Shown: in pieces, positions 1 to 6,005 of the stretch
Layout: every line of letters starts with the position of its first letter
How positions within the stretch are numbered: position 1 is the stretch's first letter
Assembly: GCA_947478315.1 (NCBI GenBank)
Contig: CANJWF010000065.1
Coordinates: 1-6,956 of the forward strand
Origin: Sphingobacteriaceae bacterium
GTDB taxonomy: Bacteria > Bacteroidota > Bacteroidia > Sphingobacteriales > Sphingobacteriaceae
Direction of reading: 5' to 3'
DNA: 6,956 nt
Notes under the pieces: generated by a model
What the model was told of the DNA's origin: nothing
The model's database searches: none
What the model saw: only the letters and a program-made list of their open reading frames with translations
Made by a program: the position numbers and the translations under genes

Positions 1-207
1 AATCACATCTCATTCTTCGTATTACTTCAATCAATATTTTAATCATTACTTAAGAGGCTAATAGAGTAAAATGATATGGGCTCTTCTACTAACTGACAAA
101 AGTAAAAATTAATTTGTAAAAGTAGATTTAAACTCGCCAATACAATTGTTCGGCAGTGTGTTAAATGTATAATGTTCACGCGCAGGGTCTTTTAGTTTGT
201 AAATTTC

Positions 208-253
208 TGATTAAAATGAATTAACAAATTTTTTGTTCAATGAATTTTAATCA
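208..253. repeat. AT-rich imperfect inverted repeat (hairpin)
   Basis: The left arm starts TGATTAAAAT at 208 and ends ACAAA. The right arm begins TTTGTT near 232 and ends ATTTTAATCA at 253. The outer ten bases pair exactly and the inner part pairs with small mismatches around a short T-rich loop. No gene adjoins it, so it could be a terminator for a transcript entering from the left, a regulatory site or a chance AT-rich palindrome. Confidence 0.45.
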
Positions 254-436
254 CCTGTTTGAAAATCAGACTTTTATTTTCCAAATACCATAGGTGTTAA
301 CGTTCTTCAATTTCTATAGCTTATCCTCAATTTAAAGCAATTCAGCGATGCTTAATCTTTTTATAAAAGTAGGAAGCATGTGTAGACGATAAAGCACACC
401 GTGTATTATTACTCATCCACATGTTTGCAATTCATG

Positions 437-444
437 TAAATTTG
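437..444 (+). promoter_or_regulatory. Candidate Bacteroidota -7 element (TAnnTTTG)
   Basis: TAAATTTG at 437-444 matches the TAnnTTTG -7 consensus known for Bacteroidota primary sigma factor promoters. It would place transcription start near 451, leaving a 5' leader of about 20 bases before the ATG at 473. A TTTG at 424-427 is too close to be the usual -33 element, and none sits at the expected distance. The call therefore rests on one half-site and its position. Confidence 0.35.
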
Positions 445-472
445 CCGCCTCACATCGTTTTATATTTAATGT

Positions 473-2356
473 ATGATTAAAAAATTATTTCAGCAATGTA
501 TTGTAGTAGCTACAGTAATTGCATCGAGTTTATCGCTAAACTCTTGTTCTAAAAAAGAAGTATTAAATATTCCTTCTTCTGAAAGTTCTGGTAAAATTCA
601 ATTTATGGTAGGCGCAAATGCTCGTGGAGGATTGTCCATAAAAAATACAATGGGCGCTAAAGTGAATTTGGCAACAGAACCAACAAGTGTGTTAGTGAAT
701 GCTACTTCCATTTCAATTCAATATTCAGATGCGGGTGGTAACCTATATACTGCTACCGCCACTTTGAGAGGTTTTAACGGCAGCTATATCAGTGATCCTA
801 TCAGTATCAAAACAGGGACCTACTCTTTGGATAGATTTTTAGTAATCAACGATAATGCTCCTAATGCGAGTGAAAACGTTATTGCAGCTACGCCTACAAA
901 AGGCACTAGTACGGCAAATTATGTACAGCGCCCCTTGTCGCAAACGTTAACTGTGAATGCCGATGTTACCTCGAACACCACGATGGAAGTAGTATCTACT
1001 TCAGGACTTTCTCCCCAAGATTTTGGTTACCAAAGTTTCCGTTTAAACGAAATTAAGTTATTTGGTTTTTTATTAAATGTAGAAGCTTACGACCCTACTA
1101 TCGACAATAACTTAGGAGGATATAATTCGATTATAGGAGTTAACGTGAGTATTAGTCGCATAGGTTCTTTGCTCAGTAACACCTTAACCACCAAAACAAC
1201 AACACTTTTCAACTTACCTTATGGTACCAGCGATGGTAGTGATATCATGACTTTACAACTAAGTAAAGTAGGTTATCAAAGTAAAACCATTACGAAAACT
1301 GTTGCGGAATTATCTGATTATTTTGAGCCTAAAAATGGAGGGAAAGGGGCATTAGTTGTTATTTTAGAAGCTACGCGAGGTGCTCAAGTTAGTACCCTAG
1401 CAGGCAACGGTATAGCAAGTTCTGTAGATGGCGCAGGTACCGCCGCAAGTTTCAACATGCCTTATGGCGTATCTATCGATAATTTAGGGAATGTATATGT
1501 TGCCGACAACCGAGCGAATAAAATTCGTAAAATTACACCAGCTGGTGTTGTTACTACCTTAGCGGGAAATGGTAGCGCTAGTTCTGTTGACGGAACTGGT
1601 GCTGCTGCAAGCTTTAATAGCCCTACGGGCATAGCGGTAGATGCGTTAGGCAATGTATACGTATCGGATTACAATGGCAATAAGATTCGTAAAATTACAC
1701 CAGCAGGTGTAGTAAGTACCTTGGCAGGAAGCGGTAATCCTAATTCAGTTGATGGAACTGGTTCAAGCGCAAGTTTTAATGGACCTTTCCAAATCGCCTT
1801 AGACAATGTAGGCAACCTATATGTTGCAGAATACAGAGCAAATAAAATTCGTAAAATTACACCAGCAGGTGTAGTGAGCACCTTAGCGGGAAGTGGTACT
1901 GCCAGTGATATCGACGGCACTGGAACAGCAGCGAGTTTTAATGGACCTACTGGCATCGCAGTAGATTATTTAGGCAATGTATATGTATCAGAAACGTTGG
2001 GCAGAAAAATTCGTAAAATAACCTCTACAAGCATAGTTAGTACCATAGCTGGCTCAGGTGTTAACGGTGCTAGTGATGGGTCAAGTAGTGTTGCCAGTTT
2101 TAGTTGGCCTACTAATATTGCAGTAGATAATGCCCTAAATCTATACGTAGCAGATGCCGATAACAATAAAATTCGTCAAGTAAGTGCTACAGGTATAGTA
2201 AGCACCTTAGCGGGAACAGGTGTGGAGGGAGCCGTAAATGGTCCCATTAATACTGCACAATTTAATAATCCCATCGGTATTGCAATCGATAATGCAGGGA
2301 ATTTATATATAGGAGATGGTCTTAATAACATGATTCGTAAAATTTCGAATCGATAA
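473..2356 (+). CDS. NHL-repeat (beta-propeller) lipoprotein
   Basis: This is a 627-residue exported lipoprotein. Residues 1-25 form a lipoprotein signal: KK at 3-4, a hydrophobic stretch, then a lipobox LNSC with Cys25 as the predicted lipidation site. The residues after the Cys are SKKE, so it is unclear whether the protein stays periplasmic or reaches the surface. Residues about 30-305 are a Ser/Thr/Asn-rich, beta-type region that I do not recognise. Residues 306-627 are six NHL-type repeats, each opening with VSTLAG or a close variant and carrying a core like G(I/V)A(V/I)D..GN(V/L)Y(V/I)(A/S)D followed by N.IRK. They should fold as a six-bladed propeller, usually a binding surface for protein, glycan or other ligands. 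No catalytic motif was seen. The ATG at 473 gives a complete signal peptide. The gene stands alone and converges on the sugar-modification cluster; a functional link is not shown. Confidence 0.9.
   Translation: MIKKLFQQCIVVATVIASSLSLNSCSKKEVLNIPSSESSGKIQFMVGANARGGLSIKNTMGAKVNLATEPTSVLVNATSISIQYSDAGGNLYTATATLRGFNGSYISDPISIKTGTYSLDRFLVINDNAPNASENVIAATPTKGTSTANYVQRPLSQTLTVNADVTSNTTMEVVSTSGLSPQDFGYQSFRLNEIKLFGFLLNVEAYDPTIDNNLGGYNSIIGVNVSISRIGSLLSNTLTTKTTTLFNLPYGTSDGSDIMTLQLSKVGYQSKTITKTVAELSDYFEPKNGGKGALVVILEATRGAQVSTLAGNGIASSVDGAGTAASFNMPYGVSIDNLGNVYVADNRANKIRKITPAGVVTTLAGNGSASSVDGTGAAASFNSPTGIAVDALGNVYVSDYNGNKIRKITPAGVVSTLAGSGNPNSVDGTGSSASFNGPFQIALDNVGNLYVAEYRANKIRKITPAGVVSTLAGSGTASDIDGTGTAASFNGPTGIAVDYLGNVYVSETLGRKIRKITSTSIVSTIAGSGVNGASDGSSSVASFSWPTNIAVDNALNLYVADADNNKIRQVSATGIVSTLAGTGVEGAVNGPINTAQFNNPIGIAIDNAGNLYIGDGLNNMIRKISNR
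1388..2356 (+). repeat. Six in-frame 162-base tandem repeats (NHL blades)
   Basis: Units start at 1388, 1550, 1712, 1874, 2036 and 2198. Every spacing is exactly 162 bases (54 codons), and the last unit is slightly shortened by the stop codon. Units 1 to 3 share near-identical DNA around the IRKITPAGV segment (ATTCGTAAAATTACACCAGC), while units 5 and 6 have diverged more. This pattern fits expansion by duplication within the gene. Confidence 0.9.
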
Positions 2357-2360
2357 CACA

Positions 2361-2427
2361 AGTTATTCATAACAAAACAATGACGCTCTCGTTTTTAAGG
2401 GCATCATTGTTTGTTATGAATTTAACT
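2361..2427. terminator. Bidirectional terminator-like hairpin between convergent genes
   Basis: The left arm (2366-2386, beginning TTCATAACAAAACAATGA) pairs with the right arm (2401-2420, ending CATTGTTTGTTATGAA). There is one bulged A, one C/A mismatch and a loop of about 14 bases. AGTTA at 2361-2365 can extend the stem with TAACT at 2423-2427. It lies 5 bases after the lipoprotein stop and about 40 bases past the minus-strand cluster's last stop, so it can serve both transcripts. No long T tract follows on either strand, so intrinsic termination is likely but not certain. Confidence 0.7.
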
Positions 2428-2468
2428 GCAAATTTCTTATAATACTGCCTACTACAAATAACACAATG

Positions 2469-3248
2469 TCAATACAAAAGATTCCAATTAGCTAAATTTT
2501 CGCCCGATTCTAATATTTTTTCTCTTGCTTTAGGCAATCCATCCCCTATAAAATTGAACAAATTGGCTGTTGCAACCGCACTCACATCAATGCTGCTCAA
2601 TCCCTCCAGCAAATGATTTTCATTACCTGCACCACCTGCAATGATTAAAGGTACTTTAAGATTTTTTTCTATGCGTTGTATCGTATCAAAATCGTAACCA
2701 AAGCCAGTACCATCTCTATCTATGGAATTTAGATAAATTTCTCCGATGTGTAAAGATTCAACATATTGGATATATTCCTCTAGGGATAAATCAATTTTTG
2801 TATTTCCATCATGTATGTAAACATCGCATACTCCTTGATTGTATTTATAGTCTATAGAAGCAACAATACTTTGCGAGCCGTAATTTTGAATCAGCCGTTT
2901 TACCAAATGTACATCTTCCACGAGTACCGAGTTTAAAACTATCTTATCTGCTCCACTATTAAAAAGTAATTCTGCATCTTCAAAAGACCTTATACCACCA
3001 CCTGCGGCAATGGGAATGAAAACATGAGTTACCAAATTACTAATAATAGCTGCAAATTCAGTGATAGATTTCTGAGTTTTTGTTGCATCTAATACGATTA
3101 ATTCGTCTAAAGAAAAAGCTATTTTCTGAAATTGATAATTTTTTTCAAGCCAATTCAAATTTCCTACTTTCTGCAATCTAAAATTTCTACTTTGCATAAA
3201 GAAGCCTTGACTGTGAATTAAGGTAAATATGATACGTTTTCTTAACAT
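2469..3248 (-). CDS. HisF-type barrel of acetamidino sugar modification (AglZ/HisF2/WbuZ family)
   Basis: This 259-residue TIM-barrel protein is related to the HisF cyclase subunit. It aligns with Thermotoga maritima HisF from the first residue (MLRKRII against MLAKRII). The position of catalytic Asp11 is Ile11, and the following CLDVKDGRVVKG segment is replaced by an unrelated one leading to RNFRLQKVG (21-29). The second catalytic Asp is kept (Asp133), as are GGG at 83-85, IDRDG at 176-180 and AGGAG at 204-208. The four residues that gate the ammonia tunnel in HisF also appear conserved (Arg5, Glu49, Lys102, Glu170). I infer that it conducts ammonia from the HisH partner to the amidotransferase and does not make imidazole glycerol phosphate. 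The start is ATG at 3248, which overlaps the hisH stop as TGATG. A TTG one codon upstream is less likely. It is the last gene of the cluster. Confidence 0.88.
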   Translation of the reverse strand: MLRKRIIFTLIHSQGFFMQSRNFRLQKVGNLNWLEKNYQFQKIAFSLDELIVLDATKTQKSITEFAAIISNLVTHVFIPIAAGGGIRSFEDAELLFNSGADKIVLNSVLVEDVHLVKRLIQNYGSQSIVASIDYKYNQGVCDVYIHDGNTKIDLSLEEYIQYVESLHIGEIYLNSIDRDGTGFGYDFDTIQRIEKNLKVPLIIAGGAGNENHLLEGLSSIDVSAVATANLFNFIGDGLPKAREKILESGENLANWNLLY

Positions 3249-3859
3249 CAAAACCTGTCTATAAAATTTCTAAAAAGATTCAATCCGTTATGTTGGCTAA
3301 GCTCGGGATGGAATTGTACTCCTGCAATATGACCTGTTTCAAATGAGGCAACAAAATCACCTCCATAATCACAATAGGATTGATTTATTACTTCGTCTGT
3401 GACCATTTTATAACTATGTGTAAAATAAAAATCGACCGCATTTGAAAAGCCAGCATACAACTTTAAATTGGAATTTATTTTAACTTGATTGAATCCAACG
3501 TGAGGGACTTTTAGGTTACTATTATCAAATTTGACAACGTCACCTTTAACAAATCCTAATCCAGCATTTTGTCCATCTTCGCTACTTGACCTCCCTAACA
3601 GTTGCATCCCCAAACATATTCCCAATAAAGGCTTTTTGTGCTTAACAATAATATCCTGCAAGGATACGTCTAGCTTTTTTTGTTTAATTTGGCTCATTGC
3701 TTTAGCAAATGAACCTACACCTGGTAGAATAATTTTATCGGCACTTTTTAATATATCATATTCAGAAGATAGGAGCACATCATCAGCTCCCAAGTATTGA
3801 AGTGTACTGACTAAAGATTTGATGTTACCCATTCCATAGTCAACAATTACAATTTTCAT
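3248..3859 (-). CDS. HisH-type glutamine amidotransferase for acetamidino sugar synthesis
   Basis: This is a 203-residue class I glutaminase that releases ammonia from glutamine. It has the HisH start (MKIVIVDYGMGNIKSL), the PGVGSF loop (46-51), the nucleophile Cys82 in GICLGMQLL, and His184 with Glu186 in FHPE, so the catalytic triad is complete. The usual PHMGWN segment reads PHVGFN here, placing Phe at residue 123 where the T. maritima enzyme has Trp123. The start is ATG at 3859, which aligns with the family. In-frame codons continue upstream to a TTG at 3901 but add 14 residues with no counterpart in HisH. The gene sits between the amidotransferase and the HisF paralog, the order known for pseA-hisH-hisF of Campylobacter, so sugar modification is a better reading than histidine synthesis. 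Its leader is part of an unusual duplication. Confidence 0.88.
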   Translation of the reverse strand: MKIVIVDYGMGNIKSLVSTLQYLGADDVLLSSEYDILKSADKIILPGVGSFAKAMSQIKQKKLDVSLQDIIVKHKKPLLGICLGMQLLGRSSSEDGQNAGLGFVKGDVVKFDNSNLKVPHVGFNQVKINSNLKLYAGFSNAVDFYFTHSYKMVTDEVINQSYCDYGGDFVASFETGHIAGVQFHPELSQHNGLNLFRNFIDRF

Positions 3860-3861
3860 CT

Positions 3862-3915
3862 GTTTAAATTGTTTTTCAGTTGTGATGAAGAACCCATACA
3901 ACAGTAATCATGCCC
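3862..3915 (-). repeat. hisH-leader repeat, copy A (proximal)
   Basis: This copy comprises GTTTAAATTGTTT at 3862-3874 and a 35-base block at 3881-3915, given in plus-strand orientation. The block matches 30 of 35 bases of copy B (4005-4039), and the 13-base block is identical to 3950-3962. Read on the minus strand, copy A encodes LYGFFITTEKQFKQ directly in frame with the hisH ATG. Confidence 0.8.
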
Positions 3916-3932
3916 CTTTGTGAGGATACTGC

Positions 3933-4028
3933 TCATGGGTGTTTCATCGGTTTAAATTGTTTATTCGTTTGTATTTGTTCTTCAGCGGCACTCATAGTTT
4001 CATCTGTGATAAAGAACCCATATAACAT
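3933..4028 (-). CDS. Possible 31-residue small ORF in the amidotransferase-hisH gap
   Basis: ATG at 4028 to TGA at 3933 encodes a 31-residue peptide beginning MLYGFFITDE and ending KQFKPMKHP. It starts 30 bases after the amidotransferase stop, on the same strand. Its two ends resemble the in-frame codons just before the hisH ATG. No family is recognised, and no ribosome binding site is visible. It may be an untranslated remnant of the duplicated leader; the partly synonymous differences between the copies are the only hint of coding. Confidence 0.18.
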   Translation of the reverse strand: MLYGFFITDETMSAAEEQIQTNKQFKPMKHP

Positions 4029-4039
4029 CAATCATACCC
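3950..4039 (-). repeat. hisH-leader repeat, copy B (distal, longer)
   Basis: This copy has the same two blocks as copy A (3950-3962 and 4005-4039) but about 42 bases between them, where copy A has 6. Read on the minus strand it encodes LYGFFITDE, then a 12-residue insert, then KQFKPMK, which parallels copy A. Two of the substitutions are synonymous in that frame (TTC/TTT for Phe, TTG/TTA for Leu). Duplication of the gene's leader, or remains of a rearrangement, would explain it. Confidence 0.75.
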
Positions 4040-4058
4040 ATTTTAGTATCATGGTATT

Positions 4059-5204
4059 TTATATTGAAAAGTCTTCTCCTGCCACAAATTTTGGTTGCCA
4101 AACACCCTCTACTTTATTAAATAAATTTTTATTCACGTATTTATCAAGTACTGCGTCAAATTCTTCTTTTGTCATTTGATAATAACTAAGATAGGTATCA
4201 ATCAAATCATAAGGATAAGCATTATCGTACATTTTCACTAAATTCAAGGCTTGGTCTCTCGTCATAGAACCTCTTCTTATTTCAATCCCTGCATCTTGTG
4301 TAGCTCTTCCGAAACCAAATTTCAAATACATTAAATAGGCATGCAAAGCATATAATGCTTGGTCATTTTGTGCAAAATTGGTAAACGTATCTACATTACC
4401 TTCATCTTTTTCAATCAAACCACAATGCTCTTTGGCAATAATGTAATTTCGATAGGAATCCCAAGGTTCAAAATAAGACCAATGCGTAAATGATAAACCA
4501 ATATCTGACACTTCTTCTTCTGTTGGAAATTTAAATAACGATAATTCTGAGTCAGAGATATCTTCATCTTGTTTTATTCTCTCGAATACTTTTTCATGTC
4601 CCCCCTCTAAGTAAATTCTTTTCATATAGCTTATATCATATAGTGCTGTATGTTTACTCTCTGTAGAACCTCCATATTCAACTTCTCCATCTTCACCATA
4701 AAATAATAAGGGAATTTTAAAATTTGCTGCAGTTTTAATTACTGCGGTCAAAATAGCAATTAACCACCCGTAATAAGGAAAGCCTTTCTCTATAAAACCA
4801 TACTTATTGAGTCGATCTAAAACTTTAGGATTAGGGGTTACATGAATATGATTATAACCAGCATGTATAAAATTGAAAAGATTTTTATCTCCTATAGGTA
4901 ATGATAGTGCGGGTCTGACGGTTATTGTTAAAGGGTTCATTCCATATTTATGCTTTAGCATATAGGCAACATAGGAACCATCTTTTCCTCCACTAACGGG
5001 AACAATACAATCAAAATTACCGTTTTGGGATTTATACTTCTGAAGTAGCTCTTTTAATTCTTTTTGTCTTGGAGACCAATCGATTACTTTTTTTTCTTCC
5101 ATCCATTGGCAAGCATTGCACCATCCTCGAGAATCAAACGAAATTCGAGGTCTTGTAGACATATTCAAGCAATTTTTGCACCAAAAAATTTTCTTTTCAC
5201 TCAT
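4059..5204 (-). CDS. N-acetyl sugar amidotransferase (WbpG/WbuX/PseA family)
   Basis: This 381-residue enzyme is predicted to convert an acetamido group of an activated sugar into an acetamidino group, using ATP and ammonia supplied by the HisH/HisF pair. The N-terminus has a four-cysteine, probably zinc-binding motif (Cys9, Cys12, Cys29, Cys32). A PP-loop ATP-pyrophosphatase signature, SGGKDGS, lies at 71-77. A second conserved-looking acidic/glycine segment, YGEDGEVEYGG, lies at 169-179. The length suits the family. Known members act on UDP-ManNAc(3NAc)A (Pseudomonas WbpG), CMP-pseudaminic acid (Campylobacter PseA) or legionaminic acid (PtmG); the substrate here cannot be told from sequence. 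The ATG at 5204 is the only start that includes the Cys motif. A 57-base gap separates it from the SDR stop and a 199-base gap from hisH. No Shine-Dalgarno sequence is visible. Confidence 0.9.
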   Translation of the reverse strand: MSEKKIFWCKNCLNMSTRPRISFDSRGWCNACQWMEEKKVIDWSPRQKELKELLQKYKSQNGNFDCIVPVSGGKDGSYVAYMLKHKYGMNPLTITVRPALSLPIGDKNLFNFIHAGYNHIHVTPNPKVLDRLNKYGFIEKGFPYYGWLIAILTAVIKTAANFKIPLLFYGEDGEVEYGGSTESKHTALYDISYMKRIYLEGGHEKVFERIKQDEDISDSELSLFKFPTEEEVSDIGLSFTHWSYFEPWDSYRNYIIAKEHCGLIEKDEGNVDTFTNFAQNDQALYALHAYLMYLKFGFGRATQDAGIEIRRGSMTRDQALNLVKMYDNAYPYDLIDTYLSYYQMTKEEFDAVLDKYVNKNLFNKVEGVWQPKFVAGEDFSI

Positions 5205-5261
5205 AATTATATTATCGTTTTGTGTTTAAATAATGTTGTGTTTAGTAAAAAATAACTGTCT

Positions 5262-6005
5262 TTAAATCGCGGTCCAACCTCCATCAACTGCAATATTTTG
5301 CCCCGTTATGTATTTAGATTCATCCGATAGTAAAAATACAGCTAAGGGAGAAATATCTTCTGGCAACCCCATTCTTCTCATTGGAACTTTATTTTCGTAA
5401 TTATTGACAAAAATAGGACTTTGATGATCAAAAATACCTCCAGGAGAAATCGTATTTACTCGAATATTAAACGGTCCTAAATACGATGCTAAATAACGAG
5501 ATAAGTTTATAATAGCTCCTTTAATGGCAGAATAGGCAGCGGGCATAGTCATAGACGTACCTTCATATACTGTAAAATCGGGTCCAACGATGCCGTATAC
5601 GGATGCCATATTAATGATAGAACCAGACTGAACTGGAACCATATGTTTTGAAACTTGTTGTAAAAAATAAAAATAGCTATTTAACTGTGTATCAACATTT
5701 TTTTGCCAAGATGTAAACATTATATCTTCAAATTTATTTCCCCAATCACTCGTTCTAGGATAAGCGTTATTAACCAATCCATCTATGTGATGATATTTTG
5801 TAATAACTTGATTAATTGAATGATTAATTGAATTTATATCGGTGATATCACATTTTAAATCGGATAAATCTGATGTAGTTTCTGCATTTATATCCATATT
5901 GATACAAAAGCCTCCCTCTCTTAATATGTTTGCAATAATTTCGCTACCCAATAATCCACTACCTCCAGTTACTATAATGATTTTATTTTTTAATCTGTTA
6001 CTCAT
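5262..6005 (-). CDS. SDR family oxidoreductase (PtmA-like)
   Basis: This 247-residue classical short-chain dehydrogenase/reductase carries the nucleotide-binding TGGSGLLG at 13-20 and Asp38 after the second strand, which favours NAD(H) over NADP(H). NNA is at 79-81, and the catalytic tetrad is Asn109, Ser135, Tyr158 and Lys162 (YSAIK). The C-terminal SPGGI and TGQNIAVDGGW segments are typical. NNAYPR and the Tyr-Glu-Gly-Thr run before the catalytic Tyr recall PtmA of Campylobacter flagellin-glycan loci, where PtmA works with PtmF in sugar precursor supply; this assignment is from memory of the family. The start is ATG at 6005, whose A is shared with the upstream TAA (TAATG). An in-frame TTG at 6017 would add only four residues and is rejected. 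The tight overlap indicates co-transcription and probable translational coupling with the Gfo gene. Confidence 0.88.
   Translation of the reverse strand: MSNRLKNKIIIVTGGSGLLGSEIIANILREGGFCINMDINAETTSDLSDLKCDITDINSINHSINQVITKYHHIDGLVNNAYPRTSDWGNKFEDIMFTSWQKNVDTQLNSYFYFLQQVSKHMVPVQSGSIINMASVYGIVGPDFTVYEGTSMTMPAAYSAIKGAIINLSRYLASYLGPFNIRVNTISPGGIFDHQSPIFVNNYENKVPMRRMGLPEDISPLAVFLLSDESKYITGQNIAVDGGWTAI

Larger units (their letters stand above)
1..472. other. AT-rich region with no supportable gene
   Basis: No reading frame of convincing length or composition is visible on either strand. At the left edge, a plus-strand frame is open from the edge to a TAA at 59-61, and a minus-strand ATG at 46-44 is open to the edge. 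Each covers fewer than 20 codons, so neither supports a gene end or start. The stretch contains an inverted repeat (208-253) and a candidate promoter element (437-444) for the lipoprotein gene. No tRNA, rRNA or CRISPR pattern was seen. Confidence 0.6.

Noticed and set aside
2..61. Short edge frames (plus-strand to TAA at 59-61; minus-strand ATG at 46-44)
   Set aside because: Fewer than 20 codons each, within chance expectation for AT-rich DNA, and no recognisable peptide.
424..427. TTTG as a -33 promoter element
   Set aside because: It lies only 9 bases before the -7 candidate, much closer than the usual spacing of about 19-21.
1462..2370. Four open frames on the minus strand (1462-1653, 1669-1956, 1966-2166, 2176-2370)
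   Set aside because: They lie antisense to the NHL repeats, recur with the repeat period and have repetitive, non-protein-like composition. They are shadows of the lipoprotein gene.
3531..3800. 89-codon plus-strand frame
   Set aside because: It is entirely antisense to hisH, which has a complete catalytic triad and family motifs.
2469..3859. Histidine biosynthesis reading of the hisH/hisF pair
   Set aside because: HisF lacks Asp11, no other his gene is nearby, and the pair follows an acetamidino-forming amidotransferase.
3860..3901. N-terminal extension of HisH to TTG at 3901
   Set aside because: The extra 14 residues have no counterpart in HisH, whose family start matches the ATG at 3859. 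The extension instead belongs to the duplicated leader.
3862..4039. CRISPR array
   Set aside because: There are only two copies, with unequal internal spacing and several mismatches. This is a leader duplication and not an array.
3910..4179. 89-codon plus-strand frame across the hisH-amidotransferase gap
   Set aside because: Its second half is antisense to the amidotransferase C-terminus. The product resembles no family and no start context supports it.
5064..5255. 63-codon plus-strand frame
   Set aside because: It is antisense to the amidotransferase N-terminus with its Cys motif and has no independent support.
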